Assembly: GCA_036245525.1 (NCBI GenBank)
Contig: BTPG01000005.1
Span: forward strand, 206,134,542-206,198,541
Length of the DNA stretch: 64,000 nucleotides
Reading direction: 5' to 3'
Source: Semisulcospira habei
Lineage: Eukaryota; Mollusca; Gastropoda; Semisulcospiridae
In this document: piece by piece, positions 1 to 11,533 of the stretch
How positions within the stretch are numbered: position 1 is the stretch's first letter
Layout: each line of letters starts with the position of its first letter
Made by a program: the position numbers and the translations under genes
Notes under the pieces: generated by a model
Databases searched by the model: none
What the model saw: the letters and a program-made list of their open reading frames with translations, nothing else
What the model was told of the DNA's origin: nothing

Positions 1-376
1 CCTTGTAGTACACTTCGCACAGTGCGAATTTGACGTTCCCATGCTCCTCCCATATGGCAGGCTGACGGAGGGTTAAACTGAAATTCACAATCTATGTCCA
101 GCAGTTTTCTTGTGACGACTGTGAAGTCCACTGTGGAGAGCTCCTTTTCAAGCTCGTTCTTAGCACCAACGAAGTTCGTGCCTCGGTCGCATCTGAACAT
201 CCGGACCTTTCCTCTAAGTGCGATTAGGCATCTCAGCCATTGATGAAAGAATCAGTAGTCAGATCGTCCAAAACCTCGATGTGGATCGCTCTCATAGCCA
301 AACAGGTGACAATGAGTCCATATCTCTTGACTTCCTTACGACCTTCCCTCACCACAAAGGGTCCGAAGCAGTCTAC
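1..376 (-). pseudogene. BEL/Pao integrase catalytic core, broken and cut by the window edge
   Basis: The minus strand continues the pol reading frame of the neighbouring feature. Conceptual translation shows an integrase core: an aspartate in a VDCFGPF motif just inside the right edge, a second in CDRGTNFVGA, and a glutamate in HMGGAWERQ near the left edge, matching the D,D,E order of retroviral-type integrases. Two lesions break it. A TGA lies where the family has a sense codon just before the first catalytic aspartate (374-376), and a one-base frameshift lies near 230. It would join element cDNA to the genome if intact; here it cannot be read through. The rest of pol and the 3' LTR lie outside the window. 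Confidence 0.85.
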
Positions 377-2992
377 TCAGCAATATGTGAAAGGTGGAGA
401 GGGGTTGACTCTCTCACTGGGCAAGTCCGCCATTTTCTGGCCATCGGAAATTCCACGATGTTTGGCGCAGGTCACGCACCTTCTGATCAGTGAAGAGACG
501 ACTCTTCGACAACCAACAATCCAATAACCTGCTGCTCGAATCGCATTCATGGTCAGATTTCTGCCCTGATGAGCTGTTTTCTGATGGTGATCCAATGCGA
601 TGAGGTATGAAAGGTGACTCTTAGGAAATATCAGTGGGTGCTTCATGCTATGCATCTCAGTCTTCCGGAGTCGTCCTCCCACCCGTAACAAACCCTGGTC
701 ATCTACAAACGGATCCAGATTTTTCAAAGGGTTGGAGTTTGATCTGATATCAGGAACATCTCCAAAAGCTTCTCTCTGAATAGCTCTTATAAGATTTCTC
801 TCTGCAATCTGTTTGGCTTCTATATCTGAGATCTTCTGTTTTCGCCGACACCACTTGACTATTGCAGCGACTGCTGTAATTGTAGTCTTAAAACTGGAGA
901 ATCTGATGACTCTATCCTCAAAGCTGGTAAAGCCTGACTGCTGAACGCTGAAGACTGTCGCAGACTTCACTTCTGCATCTTGAAGTGATATCTCTGTGTA
1001 CGTGTCATCAGGGATGATCTCCAATTTCCAGAGGAAGGCTGGGCCTGTGAACCAGTTTGACGCTGACATCTCCTTCACACAGAGTCCGCGAGATGCATGA
1101 TCCGCTGGGTTTTCAGAAGTCGACACATAGTGCCACTGATATGGCTGTGAAGCTTGACGAATCTGCTCCACCCTGTTGGCCACGTACATGTGGTATCTTG
1201 CAGTTTCATTCTTAATGTAGCCGAGGACAACCTTGGAGTCAATCCAAAAATAATGTGTGATGTTCTTGTGGTCCAGTTCTGTGCTGAGAAACTTAGCTGC
1301 GTTGGCTGAAAGCACAGCTGCCTGAAGTTCGAGTCTTGGAACCGTTGTTGCCTTCAGGGGGGCGACTCTTGCTTTTGCCATTACGAGGGAGCAGTGAACT
1401 TTGCCTTCATTTTCAAGACGCAAGTATGAACACTGGCCGTAACCAGAAAGTGAGGCGTCTGAAAAGTGATGCAGCTGAATGTTGGTCGGAGTACCAAAAC
1501 CTTCCGGCTGATAGCATCTTGGTATTTTAACGTCTCTCAGGTTTTCCAAATCTCCCTTCCACCTTTCCCAATGTGGAAGAAGATTATCTGGAAGAGGATG
1601 ATCCCAGCTGAGATTTTCCTTACACATAGACTGCAGGATTTGCCTGCCGATGAGAATGACCGGTGAAATCAGACCCAGTGGATCATAGATTGATGCAACG
1701 GTGGCCAAAATTCCACGACGCGTCAGCGGATTGTCCTTCAGATTGAGCTTGAAACAAAAACTGTCCGACTCAATGCTCCACTGTAGACCCAAAGCCCTTT
1801 CAACTGTGGTGTCTTCATGATCCAGACTTGCGAGTGCGGCAGGTCCACGCTCAGACTCCGGGAACTGTGCCACAACTTCTGCGCAGTTTGATGTGATTTT
1901 GTGTAGTCGCAGATTGCCTTGTGCACAAATCTCTCTTGCTGACTGGATCAAGTTAGTGGCTGCCTGAGCTGAGCGCTCTCCCTTTAAACCGTCATCCACA
2001 TAAAAGTTTCTCATGATGAAATCTGCAGCCTCTTCGCCCAGATGCTTATGATCCATCGCCAATTGTTTCAACCCAAAATTGGCGCATCCAGGTGATGACG
2101 TGGCACCGAACAAGTGAACCTTCATGCGATAATCAGTTGGAGATCGAGAGATGTCACCGTTTTCCCACCAGAGGAATCGCAGGTAATTCTGATGCCGTCG
2201 AGAAACCCTGAATTGATGGTACATTTTTTCTATATCACAGGTCACTGCGATAGGTCCCTGTCTGAATCTGCATAGGACTCCAGTCAACGAGTTAATGAGA
2301 TCTGGGCCTTGAAGCAGGTAATCATTTAGGCAGGTTCCCTGATACCGAGCGCTGCAGTCGAAGACCACTCTAACCTTGCCAGGCTTCTTGGGATGGTATA
2401 CCCCATGATGAGGGATGTACCACTGACTGGAAGAATCCATTTCATCATTCGGGATTTTTTCTGCGTCACCACGCTCTAAAATCTCCTTCATGAAGGTGTT
2501 GTAATGCTGGAGGTACTGAGGCTTTCTGTCGAACTGCTTCTTCAATGACAATGCTCTGTTCAAGGCTGCTTGTCTGTTGTTCGGTAGTGTTGGGTCACCA
2601 TCTCTGAAAGGAAGAGGCATATCATAATATCCATCTTCTCTTTGGTAAATACCTTCCTCTAGTATCTTTAGGAATTTCTTGTCTTCCTGTGAGATCGACA
2701 TCAAACTTGTCTCATGATCCTTGAAATCTTGTTCCATGAGCTTGATCAGATCAGTCGCAGTGATTTCTTTGATCTGCGTCTTGCGCACATAGGTCAACAA
2801 TCTTTCAGGATGTAACGTATCTTGAGTGAAAAGTCTGTGAGAACATCCTATGGCATCAAACCTCTCTGTGCTCGTGGTCGTGCCTCCAACGATGCTCCAT
2901 CCAAGTTCTGTTTCAACTGCATAAGGCTGGTTGTCTTCTCCAACAATGCAGCTGTGGGGCAGTTGTAGCCTATCAGGAGTCCAGCTGGGCAT
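377..2992 (-). pseudogene. pol: BEL/Pao pol: reverse transcriptase, RNase H, integrase zinc finger
   Basis: An 871-codon open stretch carries the enzymes that copy a retrotransposon RNA into DNA. The RT has its first catalytic aspartate in CDIEKMYHQF (about residue 253) and a YVDD box (331-334), with the BEL-type FGATSSPGCANF motif between. RNase H follows, with acidic residues in HHFSDASLSGYG (512), PRLELQAAV (555), WIDSKVV (585) and NPADHASRG (631). An HHCC zinc finger of the integrase N-terminus spans about 800-843. The domain order PR-RT-RH-IN is that of BEL/Pao and Gypsy; the gag type and RT motifs favour BEL/Pao. It opens after a frameshift near 2950 and ends at a premature TGA, so it is a fragment of a longer gag-pol. 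Whether any product is made is unknown. Confidence 0.9.
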
Positions 2993-3143
2993 CCCTGTTT
3001 AGGAGCCAAAAGATTTTCAAGCCTATTCAAATGAGGCCACTGATTTGATGTCTTTGGTGTGGGTATATGGTTCTCATCAAGGGGAATATCGTTTCTAGTG
3101 TAAGTCGTCGGCAAGGGAATCTTCTTGTCTGACTTCATACCTC
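2945..3143 (-). pseudogene. BEL/Pao pol segment between protease and RT
   Basis: This minus-strand frame encodes the linker between the protease and RT of the same element, including an LLIGYNCP motif typical of BEL/Pao pol (the end of the DUF1758 region). It is separated from the RT frame by a one-base shift near 2950 and from the gag-protease frame by the 522-bp insertion at 3147-3668. Removing that insertion with one copy of its TTA duplication would put this segment in frame with the protease. Confidence 0.8.
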
Positions 3144-3671
3144 TAAATGCCCCGCTACACGAGCCCGGTTTTGAGGCCGATTCCCGATCAGTTTTCGAAT
3201 CGGTAGGTGATCGGGCCGGATTAAAAAACGTGTGCAGTGCCACACTGACATTTCTCGACTTGTCAAGTCATTAGCCGACCGGTTTGAACCGAAGATCAAA
3301 GTCGTACCTGTTCTGCAAAATGACTGCTAGTTTTGACAGTGATGATGATGTGCTTGCATTATCAGCAGTTTTGGATCATATTCGAGAAGAGGCGTGCGAA
3401 ACATCAGCGGGGCAACGGCGGTAGTACTGATCACAACAGGCATGTTCGGCCATTTGCAAACCGTGTTGAAACGACATGCTTTGCGAGACGCGCTCTGATT
3501 GGTTGAAGCTTACGATCGGGACGGATTCGGATCGGAAATATAGAGCAGGTTCTAGTCAGCCGATTCCCAGCCGATTGGGACCGGATCGGATAATTGACGT
3601 CATCCGATCGCAAACGGATCGGAATCGGCTTCAAAATCGGGGCACAACCGGCCCGTGTGGCGGGGCCTTAA
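3144..3671. mobile_element. PIF/Harbinger-like non-autonomous DNA transposon inserted in the BEL element
   Basis: A 522-bp insert (3147-3668) begins ATGCCCCGCTACACG and ends, read from the other strand, AGGCCCCGCCACACG. These are imperfect terminal inverted repeats of about 25 bp with further GATCGG-rich subterminal repeats. It is flanked by TAA on both sides (TTA on the element-coding strand), and excising it with one TTA restores the host gag-pol frame. The 3-bp TWA-type target duplication is characteristic of PIF/Harbinger. A plus-strand start at 3320 opens 35 codons rich in D and S, ending in a run of R; this may be the remnant of a transposase N-terminus (inference). Confidence 0.75.
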
Positions 3672-5748
3672 CTCTCAGATCCTCGTACCGCCGACATGAG
3701 ACAATTACATCTTTATCCGTGATAGTTGTCACCCGAAGACTTGCAGGCTCAGACGTGGTTCTCAAGCTCTCGACGACTGTATCTAACACGAAAGTAGAGT
3801 CGGACATAGTGTCAAGTAAAGCATGCACTAGCATTTCATGCTCTGGGTCTTGTGCCGAGGAGATGTAGACAGGAAGCACCATAGATGTCAGACTATTGGC
3901 TGTGGTAGTGACCTTTCTATTTGTGGCACTATCAATGGTCTTATCTTGGATCTGCTTGGCAAGTGTTGAAGATGACTGTTGATGTGATGGCTGTTGTGGA
4001 TGTATGGTGTCAGCCTTCTCCCTGTGTAGGCAGGTCGGATGACGTTTATTGCAAATTCTGCATTCACTGCGCGATTTGCACTGCTTTGACATGTGCCCTT
4101 TCTTGAGGCAACCAAAGCAAAGACCTTCTCTTTTGATATAGTCTGTTTGTTCTAATAATGCCTTTTTCGTGAAGGCTCTACAATCACAAAGCGTATGATT
4201 TTCCTTTTTGCAGAAGTGGCAGATTACTTGCATCACCTCCTTGTTGTCTGTCTTCAAGACTGTTCCTCTGTGTCGAGAGGGTTCGTTCTGTTGTCTTGGC
4301 CTTGAAGGTACCTGAGGGCGAAACTCTGAGGTAAGGATAGGATCATTCACAATTTCTGACTCCTCCAGCACGAAAGTTGCAAGTTCGCTGAAGTTCGGAT
4401 ATCTCCCTTCGTTCTGTTTGCAGATGGCTGTCTTCCGATTCCATCGATGCCCAATCCACTCTGGAAGTTTCGCTACAATCTTTCTTGTTTCCCTGATGCC
4501 ATTAAGAATTTTCAGGTCTTCGACTTCATCTATTGCAACCTTGCATTGTAACAGGAAATCAGATAGGCTGCGAAGGCCAGCCTTGTCTTTCGGAGAGATC
4601 TTTGGCCAAGAGTCCAACTTTGTCCGAAACGCTTCTGAGACTGTGAAGGAGTTGCCGAATCGCTGCTCGAGAACTTCACGTGCTCGCTGGTATGCGTTCT
4701 CGGAGTGCAAAAGGAAGAACCCATTTATTGCCTCTTTTGCTGGTCCCCCAACGTATCTTTTCAGGTAGTGAATTCTTTCGTTGGCAGGTATGCCTCGATT
4801 TTCTATAAGGGACTTGAAAGAGGACAACCACTCTCGATATTTCAGAGGATCGCCCATGAAGACTGAAGGCTCGGGAATGGGGAGACGACTCTGGTTGATT
4901 GCCTGTGCCAAAGCGTCGACAAACTGTTGAGTTCCAACATTAGTCAAAGTGTGGGGATTATCCACTGTTACAGTCTGAGCACGAGCGTTCGCAGGGTTTC
5001 TATAGCTCTGATCCGTCAAAACATGATGATTCTCCACAACAGTATTTCCATAGTCCTGACCACCGACTTGAATGAATCGAGACGTGTCGCTTGATGCATC
5101 GGAATATCTAGAGTGGCCATCAAACTCATCAAGAACTTTCAGTCTGATTTCCTCGACCTTCAGCTTAGACACAAGCTTCTCCTCTTCCATTTGTCTCTTC
5201 AAGTCTGCTATGCGCGTTTCTGTTTCTGCCTGAAGTCGCTCAAGTTCAACTTGTCTACTATTTTCTAGACGTAAGGCTTCCAGCTGGACCTGAAGAGCAG
5301 CAGCATCTGCAGCAGCCGCGGCTCGTCTCGACGACATAGACGTTGACTGAGTCTTGGATGAACGAGTAGCCACAGACGGAGCACTCAGATGCTTCGTTGC
5401 CAAAACAATCTTGTTCATGGTTGAGACAGCTCTATCTGCCAAGTTGTTCATTTTACTGTCCAGATCATCCTCATGACCCAAGGTGATAATCTTTTCCACA
5501 GTGTCTCTCAACAAACTCAACCTGGCAGTGATACTCCTGCGTCTGTCAACCATAACATCTACATCTATATCAGAACCTTGAAACAGTCTGTCAGTGTCTT
5601 CTAACAGCGAAACCAAACCTGCACTGTCAGAATCAAACTTGTTTTTAAGCACTTCCATCTTATAAACTCTACCCTTTTCAGTGAGTCTAATTTCACGACC
5701 AGAAAGCCTAGTCTCAACTACACGATGCGTTTGACTACACTGACTCAT
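3672..5748 (-). pseudogene. gag: BEL/Pao gag with zinc knuckles and aspartyl protease
   Basis: The open frame starts at an ATG at 5748 and codes about 690 residues of element sequence; the last 12 or so codons read into the inserted transposon. Seen in order: an alanine/glutamate-rich coiled coil (about 140-205); a DUF1759-type gag domain (about 285-435) beginning near PEPSVFMGDPLKYREWL; two CX2CX4HX4C zinc knuckles (about 510-523 and 544-557) and a third cysteine/histidine cluster (563-574); then a DUF1758-type retropepsin with the active site in ALLDTMSDSTF (about 643-653). In BEL elements Gag packages the RNA and the protease matures the polyprotein. The stretch is intact except at its C-terminal end, so the element may be fairly young. 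Confidence 0.9.
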
Positions 5749-6149
5749 GAGTACTGAAGACCAAAAGGGGCTCTTGGCATCCTTAAATATATAAACTTAA
5801 AACTGTAGTCCTAATAATACCAAAACAAATACTAGAAGTCACAAAATCTAAGCTCCAATACTGAAGTTGGCTCTTAACTGTTCAGTCCAAATTATTTAAA
5901 TAATAATCAGGCTTGATTTAAGACTAAAACATTAATATAAAACTTAACTATAAAACTTTATCTTAAAAAACAGTGAGTCAATTGTACCCAGAACTGTCAC
6001 AAAATGAGCTAGAGGGGATGCTTCTTCAGTTATTTGCCTTTTACGATGAAGTTACTCAAAAGTCTGTGACAAAAGTCAATTAAGATACTATAAAAAGAAC
6101 ACTACGAGGTTTGCCATCGAAGTTCCTGTAAGAGGTAACCAAAGGCATC
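5749..6149 (-). other. Leader of the BEL element and possible LTR edge
   Basis: This is non-coding, AT-rich sequence upstream of gag. On the minus strand a TGTGACA (about 5994-6000) is followed four bases later by TGGGTACAATTGACTC. That is the layout expected of an LTR end followed by a primer-binding site beginning TGG. If so, the 5' LTR lies to the right and includes the tandem array. The other LTR is outside the window, so this cannot be confirmed here. Confidence 0.35.
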
Positions 6150-6605
6150 AACCATCGAATGATGAAGAAGGTCAGCCGTCAAATGATAAAGGTCGACTGT
6201 CGAAGGTTCTTGGGAAGACACCCAAGTATCAGTCGTCAAATGATGAAGGTCGACTGTCGAAGTTCTTGGGAGGACGCCCAAGTATCAGTCGTCAAATGAT
6301 GAAGGTCGACTGTCGAAGTTCTTGGGAGGATGCCCAAGTATCAGTCGTCAAATGATGAAGGTCGACTGTCGAAGTTCTTGGGAGGACGCCCAAGTATCAG
6401 TCGTCAAATGATGAAGGTCGACTGTCGAAGTTCTTGGGAGGACGCCCAAGTATCAGTCGTCAAATGATGAAGGTCGACTGTCAAAGTTCTTGGGAGGACG
6501 CCCAAGTATCAGTCGTCAAATGATGAAGGTCGACTGTCGAAGTTCTTGGGAGGACGCCCAAGTATCAGTCGTCAAATGATGAAGAAGGTAGGCTGTTGAG
6601 TTCTC
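6150..6605. repeat. 56-bp tandem repeat, about 7 units
   Basis: The motif GGTCGACTGTCGAAG recurs at 6191, 6248, 6304, 6360, 6416, 6472 and 6528, a period of 56-57 bp, with degenerate units at both ends. Each unit contains CTTGGGAGGACGCCCAAG, a 6-bp hairpin, and GTCGTCAAATGATGAAGG. Units are almost identical, implying recent expansion or homogenisation. Its place upstream of gag suggests it belongs to the LTR or 5' leader of the BEL element. Confidence 0.9.
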
Positions 6606-7421
6606 AGGAAGGAGGCCCACAGGTCAGACGGTGTCGTTGAGGTTTAGTTTTACTATTGCTGCCACTCTCTCCAAACGCTTAAACGGAGTTGAAGTTTCAT
6701 CGTAGAATTTATTGAACTCACTCGTAAAACTGAAAAAACAAAGAAAGACAAACCATCACTAAAAACCAATGTTCAAATAAAAATACATAATGGTTTTGTC
6801 CAACAACAAAATTACCTTGACACAAGCTAGTAAATTAAATTCTTATTAGAGAATGCACTACTGAAGTTCAATCTAGAATCACATTTGTATTCACGACCGG
6901 TCTAACACACATAAACTCATCTTACACTGAATCACAAATCTAACAAACAAATAAAACTCCCGGTCCCAAAGTACCATGCCCCACAATAAAACATTCATGA
7001 AATCATTACATATATAGTACCTCGTTGGCTCGATGAGGTAGTAACAGCAAGCGGACAAGTTCCGTGCCTTCCTTGAACATTCGAACGCCTTCCTCCTCTC
7101 ACAAAGATCTTCATGCAAGTGAGTTCGAGCGGGAATGCGCACTAATCTATATTTTCCAAATTATTGACAAGAATTATAACGAAAAAGTTTACAAAGTGTT
7201 CAATATGCTGAATGAACTAAAAGGAAACTAAATATACCAATAAAAGGATTACTAATTACGTTATAAACTACGAACTATCAGGGAACTATTTTTTTCGTAG
7301 TAATGGGGCTATTTCCGGCAAGGAGGCACAGGCGCTTGACACGAATAATTTTGTTTGTCTGCGGCAGCAACACTATGTTGTTTGGATGGGTGGGGTTCTG
7401 TGGTGTTGCGTGAACATCAGT
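6606..7421. other. AT-rich stretch, nothing recognised
   Basis: I find no convincing coding frame, hairpin or repeat. The left part may be the remainder of the BEL LTR; no second LTR copy is present for comparison. Confidence 0.4.
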
Positions 7422-7621
7422 GTGTCATTTAGCCCGGACACAACGCAGCAAGACATGGATCGACCATGACAGTTCAAGATCGGTGCCAGAATAGCTTGGC
7501 GCCCATAGGCGCCAAGTTATTCTGGCACCACTCTTGAACTATCACGTGCCATCTGTCTCCTGAATACAGTCTGCAGAGGACAACAGCGCAATTTGGGGAT
7601 TCAGTCCGACCATAGGGTTAA
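7422..7621. mobile_element. Family B hairpin MITE, TTAA on right
   Basis: A hairpin with a GGCGCC-rich tip carries B-stem sequence in both arms, with several arm mismatches. Outer flanks contain ACACAACGCAGCAAGACATGG on the left and a CAGAGGACAAC...TTTGGGGATT block on the right, as in other B copies. It ends at TTAA (7618); the left end is degenerate. It is an older copy than most. Confidence 0.75.
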
Positions 7622-8154
7622 CAAAATATGTGACCACTGTGAGCGAAGGGGTTAAACCCTTGTGCATGCAGAACGGTTTGCTGCATAAACAAGTGGGTTA
7701 AGAAAAAGAAGATAAAAGACGTTCATACCACTCGCAGGGCAATTTCAGGGGTAGGCGATTTAACTAACAACCATTTTTTTCCACCCCTAGCGACCATGAC
7801 CTACTTGCAACAACAAAAAAAAAAGGCGCGCAGTAAAGACATGGACAATTTTGTCGTCTGCGCTGTTTATGTCGTTCTCTGTGGCTCTTGTTAGGAACAG
7901 TTGCGTGGTGGTTTATATCTTGTTTGCAGGAAGATAAATTATTTCTTTCTTACTCGAACACTAGACATTACAGAAAAGAGGCCTCTATGTTGCTACGCAA
8001 GCACACTCGGATAGTTATAAGGTGTCCGCCGGTCTGATACAAATGGCCGCATCGCCCTTGTATGCTTTTTCACTTCAAAAATAATAAAGAAAAGGTAGCA
8101 TTTGGTATAAATTGTTCAGACAATAGGGCTGTCGTGAGTCACGGATCGAGACAT
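7622..8154. other. Intergenic, nothing recognised
   Basis: No supported coding frame or repeat family is visible. Confidence 0.4.
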
Positions 8155-8246
8155 GTAACCCTTTGCTTGTTGGTAGCGGTTTTAGTCGCGATGATTCCGA
8201 TAGGAATCATCGCGACTAAAACCGCTACCGACAAGCAAAGGGTTAA
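8155..8246. mobile_element. Family C palindromic element
   Basis: The element is an almost perfect palindrome from end to end: CCCTTTGCTTGTTGGTAGCG on the left, its complement on the right, meeting at ATGATTCCGATAGGAATCAT. It is flanked by GTAA and TTAA, consistent with a TTAA target. Confidence 0.85.
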
Positions 8247-8483
8247 ACTATGGGTATCGAGTTATTTTGTGTGTGTGTGGGGGGGGGGGGGGCGACGGGG
8301 ACAATGCTCGCTAATGCTCGAGTCCCTAAAGTATCACTGTCTGGTGAAAATATCCCCGTAACCCACTCGACCTCTCTTGTCTAAGCACTGCATTCTTCAG
8401 TGCTCCAAAATGATACTGGAACAACTGACAACAGAAAGCACTAGTGTGTAACAGCTGTCAACACTGAACACCTCGTCCCTGCA

Positions 8484-8562
8484 CTGTATGCATGGACCGC
8501 CGTGAGATGGCCTTAGTTGCCTGCTCGGCATTAAACCCAAATAACTAACTGTATGCATGGAC
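8484..8562 (-). mobile_element. Short retroposed SINE-like fragment with 14-bp target duplication
   Basis: CTGTATGCATGGAC occurs at 8484-8497 and again at 8549-8562, flanking 51 bp. On the minus strand the insert reads TTATTTGGGTTTAATGCCGAG, a motif that recurs near 43811 and 45178. The direct duplication marks insertion by a target-primed mechanism. Confidence 0.6.
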
Positions 8563-8882
8563 TTAACGTTATATAGCAGTCTCCAAATTATGAGGCGGAG
8601 ATCCTACATTATGACGTGACCTTGTCTTTCAGCTGACGTCATCTGCATATCTGCAGGTCAGTTCAACTGAGTCTAAGATGGGATTCTTGCGCTCAGGAAA
8701 CGCCCATATGCTCTCCGGCCCCACCCATTCGGAAGTGTTCCTAGAGTTCCTAGGTGCCGACAACATTGGTCAGATATACCCTGTTTTTCTTACATCCTTT
8801 CAGGTCTGACCAGCGTCCGCTGCCTTTCTCTACGTTTCTACTGCGGACAGGTCGACTGTCTGGTGCCCTGCTGGTCATCTGA

Positions 8883-9232
8883 TTAACCGTTTCAGTACTG
8901 GTGGTCGCAGATTGTGTTTCTAAAATATTTCTTAACACATTCTGGCCCGGGACCGAAATCCCCAAATTTTGAAGTTGCCCTCTGAAGGGCTGTATGACAA
9001 TTCCAGACACAGATCGAGCATGATAGTTCACGGGTGGTGCCAGAATAGCTTGGCGCCTATGGGCGCCAAGCTATTCTGGCACCACCCTTGAACTATCGTG
9101 CTCGATCCATGTCTTGCTGTGATGTGTCGGGGTTGAATGAGTTATTTCAACGGTTACAATTAACCCCAGCAATCCGGGGAACGTGGGAACAAAGCAGCTT
9201 CAGCAAGAGGCATGCATTTATTCCTCTTGCAG
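8883..9232. mobile_element. Family A element split by a family B insertion
   Basis: TTAACCGTTTCAGTACTGG followed by GGTCGCAGATTGTG is an A left end. After 49 bp a B element intervenes (8932-9145), then A sequence resumes and reaches a shortened A hairpin (9203-9230, arms GCAAGAGG and CCTCTTGC). The A right end is not clear. The B copy sits at an internal TTAA of A. Confidence 0.65.
8932..9145. mobile_element. Family B hairpin MITE inside an A element
   Basis: It starts TTAACACATTC and ends TTGAATGAGTTAT. The stem pairs through GGTGCCAGAATAGCTTGGCG and its complement with a 6-bp tip. Both arms carry GAGC...GCTC where most B copies have GACC...GGTC, an arm-shared private change. Confidence 0.85.
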
Positions 9233-10189
9233 TCTGATCGTGTTCACTTTTTATCAGCAGCTTTGGGGTCAAAGTCAATAGGTAGATACCGTTGACAGCG
9301 AGGACAGCTCTCACACAAAAGGGATTTAATGGGCATAACTAATCCCATGTTATAGTTGAAATGGAAAACAACAGTCATTCGCCTAATACGGGGAAACCGA
9401 CGACAAGAAAGAGCAATGTCTACTCATCCGACTGCGGCACTGTTCGCTAATGATGCAACTGGTTTCTTATAATATTTTAGCTTTATTTGGCTACTCGTTC
9501 TGCAGCAAGGTTAGGGTAGCCAGACATGACGTAAATTTTACTTTATTGTGAGAATTTGATGCCTACACGCCCAGGACGTCAAATACATGCTATTGAAAGC
9601 GCTCCACCACATCCCACCCTAAAGTCTACAGTATTTTCATGCGGTAGACAAAACGTGTTTACATTTGTGTAAGTTGCACTTTACATGTATTAGTCTGTCA
9701 CTAGATTAAACGGGCAATTAAAAGATGACTACTCTGAGTAGACAGTATCGGGTTAAAAGAAAATAAAAATAAAAGGACACCTCTTAAAAAATAAATTATG
9801 AATTCGAGCACTCATGTCAAAATAGGCCCCAAAGAAATCGCTTTCGAGGTTGAAAAAACAAAACAAAACCAAAAAAAACGAGCCTTTTACCATAGCTCAC
9901 TCACGGTGTATACAAAGTGTGGAGAGGTACGTATGATTGTGTCAGTTCCAAGCAGAGATGAATGCAGTTCTCATCTTAAGTGTCTTGGGCTTGTGTATCT
10001 TATCTGGATACACACACCTTTTGAAACAGGGAAAAGGTATGCAAACTTAATGGATAGAACGCTCGAATTATAATTAGTTATTTGTCAATGCTCTCTTTTT
10101 CGTCACCGTCACTGTCTGATTTTCTTCAGAAGTCAAGGTTTTTTTTACTTTTTATGTTTTTCTGCAAAGGGTTAATTTTTACTGAAAGA
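9233..10189. other. Intergenic, nothing firmly recognised
   Basis: A segment near 9533-9630 weakly resembles one at 10729-10822 (shared CATGCTATTGAA and flanks). The 91-codon frame at 9798 shows no recognisable domain. Confidence 0.35.
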
Positions 10190-10265
10190 GTTGAAAAAGT
10201 ACAACGCCGGCTAACAAACTCATCCAGTGTCTTTCTATAAGCTAGCTATATCCAACATATAAGTG
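10190..10265 (-). repeat. Fragment of the T repeat
   Basis: Reverse complement matches the T repeat near 35240-35315 (ATAGCTAG, GACATTGGATGAGTTTGTTAGCC, CTTTCAAC). It is a third dispersed copy, truncated. Confidence 0.6.
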
Positions 10266-10447
10266 AATATAACAACAATTACGGACTTAAATGTGGGTCA
10301 ACCGACTTTCCATAAACGGTCATTTAACTATTCAATGAGACATCCAGTTTCAGTATGCTCGGAGGCCCTATTAGACACACCCCTTGAATGGAAATTTCCT
10401 CTTCAATTTTCAAGCTTGTACTTACACTAACATCAGAGATTCTCGTG

Positions 10448-10450
<3 letters not shown>

Positions 10451-10506
<56 letters not shown>

Positions 10507-10553
10507 CACACACACACACACATACACACACACCGTGGCACACACACACACAC

Positions 10554-10640
<87 letters not shown>
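10451..10640. repeat. Interrupted (AC)n microsatellite
   Basis: About 190 bp of AC repeats are broken by AAAC, CATAC and two CACCGTGGCAC units. The long open frames through it are repeat artefacts. Confidence 0.98.
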
Positions 10641-10943
10641 GTGGCACACACACGGCTTGGGGACAAAAGTACATTCTTCAACAAGGAAGGCGTAACTAGA
10701 ATGACGTATTTTTTCGTGTTACTTCAGTTGTGAGAGGTTGAGGCCTGCCCGCCTATGACGTCACGGCATGCTATTGAATTCTCTCCACTTCGATTCATCC
10801 TAAAATGTCCCTTTTATATTATGGGGGGGGGGGGGGAATTAAAGGAACTTAAAGGTATTGTTTCTTTATCTGCTGGTTTTCTGGTCAGGTGAGGAGGCAG
10901 CACTGGCACCCAATAGCCCTCGCTCCCAACAGTGAAGGTCAAC

Positions 10944-11073
10944 AGCGGTGTTTTTCGATGATTTCAGCTCCGGTCGTATTGATCCCAACAACTGGAGCAT
11001 CTACATCAGCACGAGCGGACTCGCACGAGATTCCACGGAGGCTGAGATGTACACTCCTGAACACGTCAGCCTC
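10944..11073 (+). CDS. Candidate internal exon, unknown protein
   Basis: After an AG at 10942-10943 a frame reads VFFDDFSSGRIDPNNWSIYI and continues to a possible GTGAAA donor at 11074. The composition is protein-like, and the F-D-F...D..W pattern recalls the start of GH16-type or reelin-type beta-sandwich domains. The polypyrimidine tract is weak and no neighbouring exon is confirmed, so this is tentative. Confidence 0.3.
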
Positions 11074-11182
11074 TACGTGAAACAGACTGAACACGCTCTA
11101 CATCGCTCTACAAAAACAGTCCAGTTTTACCCCTTTTCCTGTCGATAAAAAATGAACACAACAGCCAATACGCCGCCGAAAC

Positions 11183-11238
11183 GCAAGAGGCATAGATCCT
11201 CATGAGCCCCCGCAATGCGGGGGCTCTACGCCTCTTGC
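11183..11238. mobile_element. Family A hairpin, right arm shortened
   Basis: The left arm GCAAGAGGCATAGATCCTC is complete through CCCCCGCA. The right arm lacks about 10 bp (GGGGGCTCTACGCCTCTTGC). Confidence 0.85.
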
Positions 11239-11533
11239 TCACACCATCGTGTGTCCATGAAGTAACAAATATGTTGCAGACCCTGACAGTGGACACATTT
11301 GGGGCGATTTTTTTTCCGTGACGGAACAAAGTAATGCTAAAGGTAAGTCTGCAAGAACTGCGGAATGGATCGTAACATTACATTTGTGTAGCAATGCATC
11401 GAAAATATCTGTCCGTGGAAAACTAGTGGGAGATATCTCACCTTCAGCTTAACATAGAAAAGGTCCATGTCTTCATAGCTGCTGGAAAAGCGGTGACTTA
11501 TGATCGCCTGTTACACAAAGGAAGACAAATTGA

